Source of the DNA: Agaricus subrufescens
Taxonomy: Eukaryota; Basidiomycota; Agaricomycetes; Agaricales; Agaricaceae
Length of the DNA: 64,000 nt
Direction: 5' to 3'
Assembly: GCA_029945375.1 (NCBI GenBank)
Contig: CM057058.1
Span: 3,534,001 to 3,598,000 of the forward strand
This document shows positions 12,271 through 22,546 of the stretch, piece by piece; position 1 is the first letter of the stretch; each line of letters opens with the position of its first letter. The notes below the pieces were generated by a model. The model did no database searches and had not been told where the DNA came from. It saw only the letters and a list, made by a program, of their open reading frames with translations. The translations under genes were made by a program, and so were the position numbers.

Positions 12271-13356
12271 TCACCCCCCAGAGCGGTGGCGGGAGTGGTT
12301 GGTTATCGAAATCTTGTTACGGTGTTGAATGGAGGTGTTGTTGGCGTGTAATGGGGCAATATGCTCTGTGGATCTCCAATACCGTAAAAAGGCGTCTGAT
12401 GACCACCTTCCCATGACTTTGACTACGTCTGGTGGGACACCTGCGAGCAGGTAATGTGTAGTTCCACCAATGCGAAAAGAATGGCCGGTAAACATGGGGA
12501 GGTTAATGCGTGTCCATATTTGGTTGCATCGTTTGAGGAAAAGTCGTCTAGTTAGAATGTGTTGTTTGTGGTCGGTTGTATACACGAAGAGGGGTGTATT
12601 GGGTAGGGATATGTTGTTGACAATTAAATGGTTGTGTAAGGTGCGGATGGGGTTTGCAGCGCCTCTTTGTGAAATTAGGGCTACATCTTGACCTTTATGG
12701 TTCGTCTTGGTGGTGGGAAGGTTCAAAATCCAAGTGTTCTTGTTGTTTGGTGAGTGACGGATCGATTTTCGACACGGGAAATTGCTGAGGTACTGGTCTT
12801 TTGTCGAGTGGGGGAGTAATTCACCTAGACGGCATTGACCCCAAAATGCCACGCACGCACAGGCAAGGACAGCTGCATCGAGACTGTCCTTGTCGTTGAG
12901 GTGATGTGCCAGTTCTGTAAGGTTCTGTACGGTGATGTTTGGGCGTTTTGGTTGGATTGAGGAGCGGGGGGTGGCATTGCGAACACCAGTAATGACCCTC
13001 TTGAGTCTTTCACCTCCAAACCAGGGCCAGTTGTTGGCCCCATGCCATGCTTTCAGAGCGGCAATCTTGTTCTGAGCTGTACTGCCTGAAAGGCGTTCGA
13101 ATCCATCTGCTGCGAAGGCGCATAAGACAATTTCTGGGGTTGGTGTACGCTGGCGTGGTGGAATACCCTCCTTGTCGCAAAATTGATGGAACTGCTTTAT
13201 TGATGTCCGATATGACCTCAAGGTTGTGGCAGCTAGGCTGTTGCGGATAGCTGCACGGATCAAGGCTTTAGTTCGAGGAGTTAATGTAGGTCTCTCAGGA
13301 GATGGGGAGTGTGACGTTGAGTGTGTGTTAAGTAGGGGTTTGCATTGTTTATCCAT
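12271..13356 (-). CDS. Tyrosine recombinase of the Ngaro-like element (361 aa)
   Basis: A phage-integrase-type tyrosine recombinase would join circular cDNA into the genome without target duplication. The N-terminal SAM-like DNA-binding region is at about 30-120 (LAATTLRSYR). The catalytic set is visible: R176 in QCRLGEL, H292 and R295 in GHSFR, W318 in MGRWSS and Y326 in LRYWR. ATG at 13356 and the stop at 12271 give a normal length for this family. It lies 44 nt downstream of the RT ORF. All catalytic residues are present, so the protein may be functional. Confidence 0.93.
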   Translation of the reverse strand: MDKQCKPLLNTHSTSHSPSPERPTLTPRTKALIRAAIRNSLAATTLRSYRTSIKQFHQFCDKEGIPPRQRTPTPEIVLCAFAADGFERLSGSTAQNKIAALKAWHGANNWPWFGGERLKRVITGVRNATPRSSIQPKRPNITVQNLTELAHHLNDKDSLDAAVLACACVAFWGQCRLGELLPHSTKDQYLSNFPCRKSIRHSPNNKNTWILNLPTTKTNHKGQDVALISQRGAANPIRTLHNHLIVNNISLPNTPLFVYTTDHKQHILTRRLFLKRCNQIWTRINLPMFTGHSFRIGGTTHYLLAGVPPDVVKVMGRWSSDAFLRYWRSTEHIAPLHANNTSIQHRNKISITNHSRHRSGG

Positions 13357-13400
13357 GGTGAGTGGTAGTGGTTAAGGATAACGTGAATGTAAAAGATTTG

Positions 13401-15278
13401 TCAGGTAACGTTGACATGATTATCTAATGCAGGTCTCGGTAGTAGAAAGGGTGTTAGTGGATCTGGTAGTGTAAACGTGTCTAATGCTCGTGGTATATCT
13501 GCAAGTGGGATTCCTCGGGATGGAGGGTCTGCTATGTTCTCTGCAGTGGGGGTGTACACTGGGGTGATCCATAGGGCGTGGACCCTCAGTATTGTTGTTA
13601 TCCTTTGAAGAATTGAGTTCTGTTCCGCGTTGCGTGATTTTCCACCTTCTAAGGCTCCAATGACACCCATATTATCTGATCTTAGTATGAAATGAGTATC
13701 TGAATATCCTCGGTGGACTGCTAAGAGAATGCCACACTCGATTGCGACCATCTCTGCCCATCCAATCCTGTGTTGCGGGTCGTTGTTCCATCCTGGCAAG
13801 AGTCTCCATGCTTCCCACTCATGGCCAAAGACGACTCCTATGCCAAAGGACGTTGAGGCATCTACCCAGAAATCAATGTTGGATGGGGGGGGTGGGGAAC
13901 GGATCGAGGACCCACATGGTTCAGTGGATAGAACATCCAACCACCACGTGACATCCTGCTTAGTGGTAGTGCTTGGTGAACGCCGAGCAAAGCGTGATTT
14001 TCCTCGAAATGAGGAGGCAAAGCGGGATAGGGAAGGAAGGCGAGAACGGCCCTCAGGGATGGCGAGTGAGCAGTGTACAAGCGTGCCGAGTAAGGATTCT
14101 ACTTCCTTGAGGGTGTGACTCCCAGTGGCCACCCAAGATGATATCTTCTTCCTGTATTTTTCGCATTTCTCGATAGGGATGTAGACGGATTTTCCCTCTA
14201 GGTCCCAGGTAAAGCCCAGGTAACGGAAGGTTGAGGCAAAGGGGCGAGTTTTGGATGCTTTCCAGGGCCAGCCCAGCGGTTCTGCAATATCTAGGAGAAG
14301 CTGAATGTCGTATGCATATAGAGGGGTATCCATGGTGATGGAGGGCGAAGTGGAATGTGGAGTGCGAAAGATGACAAAATCATCTACCCAGTTCCGACAC
14401 TCATTCCCTGTAAAGTGACGAATAATAGCTGTCATTGCATCAGCCAAACGCCCAAACACTCCACCCGAACTGACCGCTCCGAAAGGTGCATTATGGTCGA
14501 TGTAGAAAAGGTTGTCCCATTGAATGACGAAATGAGGTTGTTGGTTGGGTCTGATTGGACAACAGCGGAAAGCTGCATCAACATCCATGGTAGCTGCTTG
14601 GGTTCCAGGAGGGGCTTTCCGTACTATTTCGGCTATCTGTGTGAATGTTCCCCAGTCACAGGGAAAATCCGCCGATTTGATCATAGAGTTGACTGATGAG
14701 AGGGTTGGGTCGTCCCTTGGAAACGACAGGTCTTGTATAATGCGAAATTCGTTGGGGTCTGATTTCGGGACTGTTCCAAGGGGGGATGAGCGGAATGGTC
14801 CTATTAGATATTCAAGCCATGAGCGTGAAAAGGGGCCGGTGTAACGATGTTTGGACAATTCTTTGATGATGTGTTGTTGAATTATTAGCGGTTGCGATAA
14901 GGCGGACTTATGATTAGGGGGAGTATATGTAGTGGTAATATTGGAATGGATTCCCATGTCGAAGCCATAACGGATGCTGTGTGGTATATCGTGAAAAAGG
15001 TGGTGAAGATTACAGTCCTGAAGGGTCTGCTCCCATGCCGAGTAATGTAAGGGAGTCGAAATAACCAGAAGGCTAGACAGATGGGCAGGATTGCGCTCCG
15101 TGATCCTGTTTCCTGCATAGTGAACATCTGTGGACCCCTTTAGGACAATCGGGGGTTGTACAACCTGTGGTACCGTTGAATGCGAAGCAGTATCTATTGC
15201 CCTCTGTGTCACCGAAAAATTTTCCTTCCTCCCGTGGGAGTATAACGAGTGGGAGACCGTTAACTTGTACTCGGGCAT
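13401..15278 (-). CDS. Reverse transcriptase-RNase H of the Ngaro-like element
   Basis: The frame is open from about 15308, and the first ATG in frame is at 15278. The RT carries FRIIQDLSFP, TMDVDAAFR (first catalytic Asp) and NWVDDFVIF (catalytic VDD). It is followed by RNase H with DFWVDAS, AEMVAIE and RSDNMG. No methyltransferase domain follows. The 5' end overlaps the gag ORF by about 200 nt in another frame (+1 relative to gag), so RT may be made by frameshift or separate initiation. No internal stop is seen. Confidence 0.9.
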   Translation of the reverse strand: MPEYKLTVSHSLYSHGRKENFSVTQRAIDTASHSTVPQVVQPPIVLKGSTDVHYAGNRITERNPAHLSSLLVISTPLHYSAWEQTLQDCNLHHLFHDIPHSIRYGFDMGIHSNITTTYTPPNHKSALSQPLIIQQHIIKELSKHRYTGPFSRSWLEYLIGPFRSSPLGTVPKSDPNEFRIIQDLSFPRDDPTLSSVNSMIKSADFPCDWGTFTQIAEIVRKAPPGTQAATMDVDAAFRCCPIRPNQQPHFVIQWDNLFYIDHNAPFGAVSSGGVFGRLADAMTAIIRHFTGNECRNWVDDFVIFRTPHSTSPSITMDTPLYAYDIQLLLDIAEPLGWPWKASKTRPFASTFRYLGFTWDLEGKSVYIPIEKCEKYRKKISSWVATGSHTLKEVESLLGTLVHCSLAIPEGRSRLPSLSRFASSFRGKSRFARRSPSTTTKQDVTWWLDVLSTEPCGSSIRSPPPPSNIDFWVDASTSFGIGVVFGHEWEAWRLLPGWNNDPQHRIGWAEMVAIECGILLAVHRGYSDTHFILRSDNMGVIGALEGGKSRNAEQNSILQRITTILRVHALWITPVYTPTAENIADPPSRGIPLADIPRALDTFTLPDPLTPFLLPRPALDNHVNVT

Positions 15279-17264
15279 CACAGCCTCTGGCAGGGTGTGG
15301 GCCACCACATCGAAAGCAACGGCGAGGTGACTTCCATTTTGTTTGATGGGGCCGGAGATGGTTTTCGGCTGGAGCTTGATTGTTGGTGGGCCGAAAAGGA
15401 TGAGAAGAATAGTTGGGATATGGACTTTTGTGTGAGGACGAGGGGTGTCGAGGATGGGAGTTGGTGGATGAACGTGTAAGAGATCGTTTAGCCATCTCCA
15501 TATCCCAGTGATACCAGATATTCGGGTGGAATACTACTGGGTCAATCCCTTTAGTGATTGACTGCCTTCGTAGGGATATGTCATAGGCGAGCCATGATTG
15601 CCAACTGGCGGATCGATTAGGGGCCATACATATGCGATCGAAGTGTGGCTTCCAAATCTCATAGAGATGTGGTTGGTACATCTGGAGGAGTTCTAAAAAA
15701 CGCAGCCACGCCTGATACCATTCCTCAAACGATAACTTCCCTTCCTCTGTATCGTTAAGTGGTTGCTCTACTGGATCTATCGTCCCCGTTTGTCTGTTGA
15801 GTTCAAACTCGTTATTCCTCATCCGTTGATCACTGCCTGGGTTACAGAAGCGGTCTGTGAGGTAGGTCAAGGGGATGTGTTCTTCCCAGCCCCTCATGAC
15901 CTTCTTCCTGATTGTCTCTGGGACGACGAATGGTTGAATTTCAGGTGCGAGGCCAGGGACTCTGGCAGGGCGGCCTCTGGATGCATGTGTAGGATCTGGT
16001 TGGGGATGTGGTGGCATTTGGTTGAGGAGTGGATTGTGTGACGCGAACACTGAATAAAGAGTTAGTCAGTCACAGCCTTATTTCGTATGTGATTGTTGAA
16101 TTGAGTCATGATAGATCGAAGAGCGTCTCAAGTAAGACGTTGCATATATGTAATGTGCACATAGTGACAATATCGTAGTGATGCGTCGTGGTGTATAATT
16201 CATATATCAATGGAGCATGAGCTAAGATATGGCGAAACATGCAACGGTTTATGTATAAGTTGGCAACAACCAATACACGGCGTAACGTGTAAATATTCCA
16301 AATGGCACATAAGCCAATACACGGCGTAACGTGTAGATGTTGCAAATGGCGCGTAAGCCAATACATGGCGTAACGTGTAAATATTCCAAATGGCACATAA
16401 GCCAATACACGGCGTAACGTGTAGATGTTGCAAATGGCGCGTAAGCCAATACACGGCGTAACGTGTAGATGTTGCAAATGGCGCGTAAGCCAATACACGG
16501 CGTAACGTGTAGATGTTCCGAATGGCACATAAGCCAATACACGGCGTAACGTGCATATATATATATGAGTGGCGCGTAAGCCGATGCAAGCATAATGTGT
16601 GATTTGGGAATGAGTACATCGCGAAACACCTTGCCAACGGTGTTGCTATAAGCAGCGAATGCTATCGCATGAATATAGGGCAAGGACCGCATTCTACGGA
16701 GACATTGGAGAAGTATGACTCACCATCGTTTGGTTCAGCAAAAATATCTGAATTGACGTGTTGAACATTCTGCTGTTCCGGGAAATGGTTGATGGGAGGT
16801 AAATCGAATAGTTGGTCTTCGAAGTCTTGTTCAGGGGTGAATGGTTGACGACGCTGCTGGTGGAATGGGTTCTGCGGTGTGTCGATGGGTGGGGGTGGGA
16901 GAGCACCCCTGTAGGACCGTTGGCCAGATGATGGAGGGTTGTTGAAACCATTCCAAGGTGGAAGGCCTGGATTATCGTTATGTTCCAGCTGTTGAATGCG
17001 TGGAACAGAAGGAGGGAGTGGAGTTTGACGTCCTGGTGAACCGGGGACAGGGGTCTGTGGTATGTGTTCGTGATTAGGGAGAAGGTTCCTATAGCGCTCA
17101 TCGATGAGTAGAGCTGGGTTCTCTTGTAAGTGGTCGTGAATTCGAGTACGAAGGTCGACCACTCTCCCATTGTCAGGTAGTTGTAGGTCCCTCGCAAGCC
17201 TCATGAGCTGAGGTTTCAATAACCGGGTCAGTGGAGCGCGAGCTAGTTGATTCCGTGGGGGCAT
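15073..17264 (-). CDS. Gag-like protein of the Ngaro-like element, two exons
   Basis: Exon 1 is 16724-17264: it starts MPPRNQLARAP, has a SAP-like region at residues 12-50 (VVDLRTRI) and then a Pro-rich stretch. It ends in a GTGAGT donor on the minus strand. Exon 2 begins at 16049 after TTCAG and ends at 15073. The split codon joins as GTG, keeping frame. Exon 2 contains CFRCGGPHPARGC and CSLCRKQDHGAQSC zinc knuckles, as in DIRS/Ngaro gag proteins. The predicted intron (16050-16723, 674 nt) is long for this genome because it contains a 44-bp minisatellite. The exon join is inferred from splice signals and phase. An alternative is two separate ORFs. Confidence 0.75.
16263..16570. repeat. 44-bp minisatellite, about seven copies, inside the predicted Ngaro gag intron
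   Basis: The core CAATACACGGCGTAACGTGT recurs every 44 bp, with alternating GGCGCGTAAGC and GGCACATAAGC linkers. Each unit contains the inverted repeat ACACG-6 nt-CGTGT, able to form a small hairpin. The array is open in several frames but encodes only the repeat. Confidence 0.93.
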
Positions 17265-19744
17265 TATTCCTGAGGAGTAGAGTCTGAGTGTTAAAGGAAT
17301 GCGAGTAGGTAGCGGCGCCTTCCGGTCAGCAAGAGAGGAGAGACAGGGATTGTATTATGCAATGTAACGGTTGGTATATATGAAGTCTAATTTCACACGG
17401 GCACCCTTCTGAGACAACACACCGTGTTCGTACCTCGCACGGTGTTCCATTCAACGATTCCGTTCTCATCAATAATAATTCAAGCTCAGACAACTGTGAA
17501 TATCGCTCTGTCTGCCGATCTGACCACTGACCGACTCATTCAATAGTCATGTCATTATTTCTTAAAGAGACTATACCTCGAGCCGAATTTGATTCTTCGG
17601 ATCCTAACATGCCTCTACGATGTCATCGCGGGACACGATTGAAGATCATAAAACGCTGTCAGGACTTCATCCTTACATGTCATGGTTCTCAGAAGCTGCG
17701 ATGGGTGGTGGGTGCAGCAGGGGTCGGAAAGTCGGCGATCATGCAGTCCGTTGCTCGAGAATCGAGTGATCTGTCAGGTGTTGTTGTGGGCGCCACCATT
17801 TTCTTTTCTATCAATGGTCGCCATGATGGAACAAAGGTCATTACGACTATTGCCTATCAGCTAGCTGTCAAACTCGATACCTATCGCCTCTTTGTCCAGC
17901 ATGAGGTGACACGGGACCCGGCCCTCCTACATAAATCGCTCCCAACTCAGTTCAAGAAATTCATAGTTGAACCATTCGTCTATCATCGACTACTACCGCC
18001 TTCTTCACGTCTCTTAATCATTATCAATGGTCTTGATGAATGTGCCAATCAATTAATGCAACAGGAACTTCTTGGACTCATTTCCTTCTTTTGCGTCGCG
18101 TATCCTTCCTTGCCCATTGTTTGGTTGGTTGCTAGCCGCCCCGAACCTCATATCATGTCCGTCTTTTCTCGACCAAACGTCCTGGGCTCATATGAAAAAG
18201 AGGAAATCGAGGTTGACTCCGGTGATGCGTATGAAGATGTTAAACGCTACCTTCGTGATAAGTTCAGAGAGGTCCAGCTGTTATCTGTTGCTCTGCGGCA
18301 CTTATCACAGTGGCCTTCTAATGATGATTTCTTCAAAATTACGAATGCTTCTGGTGGATTATTCGCATATGCTTCGGCGGTGGTCCGGTACATCAGTAAC
18401 CTCACCTACGGGGACCCCGTTAGCCAACTTGAGGACGTATTAAAGTTGATTGATGGTGTGACGAATTCTAATCTATCTGGAGAAGATCATCCGATGGCTC
18501 AGCTCGATGCATTGTATAACCATATAATGTCCAAGATTCCGGCCAAAACCATTGCTAATACCAGAAGATTGCTACTCGTATATGCGGGGAACGCCACATT
18601 GGAAGATCTACCCTTCCGCGTCAATTGTAACTTGTTGGGGATGACCAAAAATGCAGCCTATGGTGCCACTCACCATATCCGTGCTATTGCTATTGTCCCT
18701 GAGCCCGCCCAAGCTGTAGAGAAACGCCTTGTATTCTTCCACAAATCGTTCCGCGACTACCTACAAGACTTTAAACGATCTGGATTCTCCCCCAATATCC
18801 GCTCTGAAGCTGAGCGACTCGCGGATCAGCTGGCCCTGGATATTATTTGTAAAGCTCCTGATGGTGTTCATACCGATAGAAGAAGCCAAGGTGACTTTGG
18901 CATGGTCCGGTGTGGTCATGGGTTCAAAAATCGTCCTGGGACTCTGGATAGCATCTCCCTTTCATGGCCAGGTGCTGACAAGGATGATGATTATAAAATA
19001 CGCTTCGAGATGTTCGATGTGGCTGTAGATTTCCTGGAGGATGGGCTTAGAAGAAGAGTACAGGCTTTCCAGAGTCTGCTATGCATGCATGTGTTGACCA
19101 CATGTTTCGACAAGATGAGTGAATATTTGCCCATATATGCTATGCGAGACTTTCCATTTGTACGTTGTGCTGAATTCTATCCTGGTTATGTTACTGAATT
19201 TTTGTGTAGCGAGAACCTTGGCGTAGTGAGTTCCTGGAACATGGAATTCTCAAGCTGGTCCCGCTGGAGACAATCAATTTCAATGCGATCACGGTTGGCC
19301 GTTACATACGATTGCGGGTTAGGGAACCTACAGCAAATGCATGGAATAAATCCTGTCTGGTGAGTCAAACAGCTTAGCTGTTAGCGGCGAGAATTTAGTA
19401 ACCATATGTTTACCTAGCATGAAAGAAAAGGCCATAGTAACGACTGGTCAACGAAATTTGAGGAAGATTTTGAGGCCGAGAAATACCCCTGCGACTACTG
19501 CTTTCGACGGTTCAACGACCATTTTGAAATGCTGTCACCGGACCATCTTGTCACAGTCCTTGAGCTTACCTCTGAACATCGTGTGATCGAGCTTCGATTT
19601 GTGGATCCAGACGACGGGGTGTCGGAGTGGGCATATAACTTTCACACAGGCCAGATAGACCGTCACTTGACTGACAAGCATGACGAGGCCTCGGATGGTG
19701 AATACCACAGTGACGATGACACAGATGACACATGATCCTAAATC

Positions 19745-19925
19745 TGCTTGCTGTTTTGAGCGATTCATCAACCACTTCAGAATGCGGTTACCGGGATGTC
19801 TTGTCACGGTATTTGACTTTACTGCTGATCATTGCATGGCGCCATTTTGATTTTGTGGTCTAGAGGGTGGTGCGTCGGAGTGGATTCATTACTATCTCAC
19901 TGGGAAAGGTATCTAATTTCGAAGA
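19745..19925 (+). pseudogene. Decayed extra copy of the last NLR exon (behind copy 2)
   Basis: The stretch aligns with the last exon ending at 19735: a region like the CFRRFNDHFEML codons, then CTTGTCACGG, and later GTGTCGGAGTGG as GCGTCGGAGTGG. It is degenerate, with stops and gaps. The same relic lies behind copy 3 at 25808-25995, so the exon duplication predates the gene duplication. Confidence 0.7.
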
Positions 19926-20104
19926 CAGATGAGGCGAAGATTGGATGATGAAAGCTGAGGTGGTCATGCTTTTATGACTAGTCGTCTTAAATCTCATACT
20001 ACTGTCATCATTAGTAGAGTTCATGTATCAGTACTTTCGTCTTTGAGACAAGATCTGAATTGCACTAGTTTCGTGTGGGCTGTATGCATACGCTTGTATG
20101 GTAT

Positions 20105-21230
20105 CAACACATCGGCTACCTTCCTATCATTATCTGATTCCTGCAGCCGACATTCTGGTCAGTGCTTGCTGCTAATCTGAGTTGCGATGGCCCTCGTATC
20201 CGTGGCATGGCCGCTCAGCTTCGTTACTATGCACCGGTTTGAAAATGCCCGAGGATGCTGCGTATATGCCGGAAGGCCTGCGAGATTTTGGAGGGAGAGT
20301 TGTGGGGGTGGGGATGCATTAGGTAACAGATAATACTTACGATACTCTTCACTACTTTCCAATACATCCAGGCTAGTTTCCCCGATGTCAAATGAAGGTC
20401 AGCTTCTCCAATATTTCCGCGATTTATTGCTACACTATCGAACAGCGAGGTAGGAGAGGGTATTTATTTGATGCCTATCATACTACAGCGAGGCCCTTTG
20501 TATACGGATTTCTTTAGTGTAGAGGGTCGAGTGGCGAAAGCCACCGATGACGAAAAAAAGAAGTGAAAGTTCGTACCCAATATCCAACTGAATTGAAACA
20601 AAAGTTTTCCTCATCCTCCTCCTCGAAGAGGAGAGGACGATCTCTCCTCCATTCCATTAGCTGCCAAGATACATGGCTGATGTTGTTGTCGTACGTCGGA
20701 GGGAGGAGTCCAAAGGCCAAGAGTGGCCGTTTTCTATTGATTTTCCGACCTGCGATGACTTGAGACTCGGAGATTAAATTTGTCTTGAATGTTGTGAGCC
20801 GTCTTGAGTGTAGGCTGCTCCACGGGAGTGCTGGTTGGGGAAAACGAGTGCGGACATTCGGGATGATGGTGGTAGTAGTGAGGGATGGTGATCGGCCGAA
20901 TCGGGCATAGCCGATCACTCATCTCATGGTATCAACACGCCATCAATATCTCCCCCAGCTGACGTTCTAGTCGGTGTCTACTGCTGTTCCTGGTCACGAA
21001 GGCTCTCGTGTTTGTAGCGCATTCATTTATTATATACACCAGTTTTGAAGATTCCCGAGGTTGCTGCGTATGCGCCCGAAGGCCCGCGATTTTTTGGAGG
21101 GAGATTTGTGGGAGGCTGCATAGCATAGCATCCACGGTACTGTTTGCTATCCCCAATTGATTCGGACCAGTTGGCCCGATGTCAAATGAAGCTCAGCCTC
21201 TTTGATCTTTCCGCGATTTATTGCTACACC
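20105..21230. repeat. Diverged direct repeat of about 320 bp in the NLR spacer
   Basis: Segments at about 20105-20440 and 20925-21230 share TATGGTATCAACAC, a CCGAGG-TGCTGCGTAT block, GGAGGGAGA-TTGTGGG and CGATGTCAAATGAAG followed by CCGCGATTTATTGCTACAC. No coding potential. Confidence 0.75.
20519..20921. repeat. Downstream flank duplicated with the NLR unit (partner at 26439-26848)
   Basis: The block starting GTAGAGGGTCGAGTGGCGAA and ending GGCATAGCCGATCACTCA recurs about 5.9 kb downstream behind copy 3, with many substitutions. It shows that the duplicated unit included more than 1 kb of 3' flank. Confidence 0.85.
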
Positions 21231-21654
21231 GCCTCATCCATCAATCAAACTTATTTATCAGGTTGGAAAAATGAATCGTTGATGGTGAGAAATGCTATTG
21301 ACCATTATGAGGGAAACCCTGATGGAAATGGCATCGATTCGGGCAATTTCGATCATATTTTACTTGCTTCACTGGCTTAGAAAGAGAAGTTGGATTGCGA
21401 TGGCAATCGTGAGAGGTATGCTTTATCTCTGGTGTCAGAACTACAGCGGAGGAACCAGCAAAAACTTCAGCAAGACTTGTTTGATGGAATAAGTTCCAAG
21501 ATCTACGAACGAGAGACGGAAGAATAGCAAACTGCTGAGAAAAAGACGGACAACAGAACACACACGAGGTTGAGGCAATGAGGATGGACTGACAAGGAAA
21601 TGACGCGGCGTGTTTGACTCGACAGGTAGGAGAGGCTATGTGATGATCCGGCGT

Positions 21655-22480
21655 GACGTTACTACAGCCCCTGTATGTATAGAGAAGTGTCGGAAATAGA
21701 AGTAAGCATGAGATATGAATAGAAAGGCGAGGTTGTTCAGCCAATACCTCATGCTGATGGAGGCAGCTGTTGTCGCAGGGATGTAGGTTTAGTGGCGTGC
21801 AGGCTGGACTGTTCCTGTCGAAATTATGAGTGAAGATGTGTATCAGTGCACAACATCCAGGCCGTTGCATCGCGCGGGACTCATTTTGGGTGTATGCCAC
21901 AGTCGGTTTGAATGGAGAGTGATTGGCTGCTTCATCGATCGGTGCTACTGTACGCGATCTTGTTCATATAGCCTGTTGTTGAACAGGTGGTGGACACAAG
22001 GCTGGAGAAGCACCGAGGGCTATGGGCACTGCCTGTGCGATGCTCACGCTCAAATAGCTAGCGTGACGCTACTGCAACCATTAACTATATATATGTAGAG
22101 AGTTGGGAGTAGAAGGTTGAGTGGCAGATGCTACCGACGATGAAAGGAGAAAGTGAGATATGAATAGACAGGCGAGGTGCTCCAGCCCATGCGCCATGCT
22201 GATAGATGCTGCTGTCGTCGCGGGGATGTAAATTTGGTGGTGAGCGGGCTGGACTGTTCCTGTCGAAATTACGAGTGAAGGTGTCTATCAGTGCACTGCA
22301 TCCTATCGCATTGCACGTTGGAACCCATTTTAGGCGTGGAAGCTGTGCCGAAGTTGATTGGGATGTAGTGATTGGCTGCGCCCGAAGCAGTCGATTAGTG
22401 CCATCAGCGGTCACGGTGCTCGACCTCGTAAATGTTGGACTGGTGGCAGACACGAGGCAGGAGAGGCCCCGAGAGGGCTG
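21655..22480. repeat. Tandem duplication in the promoter region of NLR copy 3
   Basis: Two adjacent diverged blocks (about 21655-22020 and 22062-22480) share GAGATATGAATAGA-AGGCGAGG, GGCTGGACTGTTCCTGTCGA, GTGATTGGCTGC and the GAGGGCT-TGGGCACTGCCTGT end. The second ends about 70 bp before the start codon of copy 3, so the upstream region of the intact gene is doubled. Confidence 0.85.
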
Positions 22481-22546
22481 TGGGCACTGCCTGTCCATTG
22501 CTTGCGCTTAAAAAGCTTGCCATCGCCTCTGTTTCCCTCCATCCCC

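Larger units (their letters stand above)
12091..17430 (-). mobile_element. Ngaro/DIRS-like tyrosine-recombinase retrotransposon inside NLR copy 2
   Basis: Three ORFs on the minus strand have the order gag with zinc knuckles, RT-RNase H, tyrosine recombinase. There is no integrase, no protease and no methyltransferase domain between RNase H and the recombinase. That combination is the Ngaro type of the DIRS order. Boundaries are inferred from where the NLR exon 2/3 homology stops and resumes, so each end is uncertain by tens of bases. I did not find the split direct repeats expected at the ends. Confidence 0.85.
11490..19735 (+). pseudogene. NLR-like NACHT gene, copy 2, split by a retrotransposon and frameshifted
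   Basis: Exon 1 is 11490-11966, with the same MPSDRS start and ASQLVNYDYS tail as the other copies. Exon 2 begins at 12018 (LPSQYTLQERD) and is cut near 12090 by the Ngaro-like element. The gene resumes near 17440: exon 3 ends at 17495, exon 4 starts at 17547 with MSLFLKETIP, and the last exon is 19418-19735. The NACHT module has an intact Walker A (GAAGVGKSA) and Walker B (IIINGLDEC). A one-base deletion near 19207, relative to copy 3 (TTGTGTAAGC against TTGTGTAGC), shifts the C-terminal part of exon 4 out of frame. The piece 17549-19200 could still give a truncated P-loop protein if transcribed from within the insertion. Confidence 0.87.

Noticed and set aside
16263..16570. Regular 44-bp spaced repeats resembling a CRISPR array
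   Set aside because: There are no unique spacers; the whole unit repeats. The context is a fungal retrotransposon and there are no cas genes.
16106..16692. ORFs of about 145 aa across the 44-bp minisatellite
   Set aside because: Three overlapping frames give repeats of the same words, and the region is better explained as an intron of the Ngaro gag gene.
12091..17430. Split direct repeats or inverted termini of the Ngaro-like element
   Set aside because: I compared both ends by eye and found no convincing match, so I did not annotate termini.
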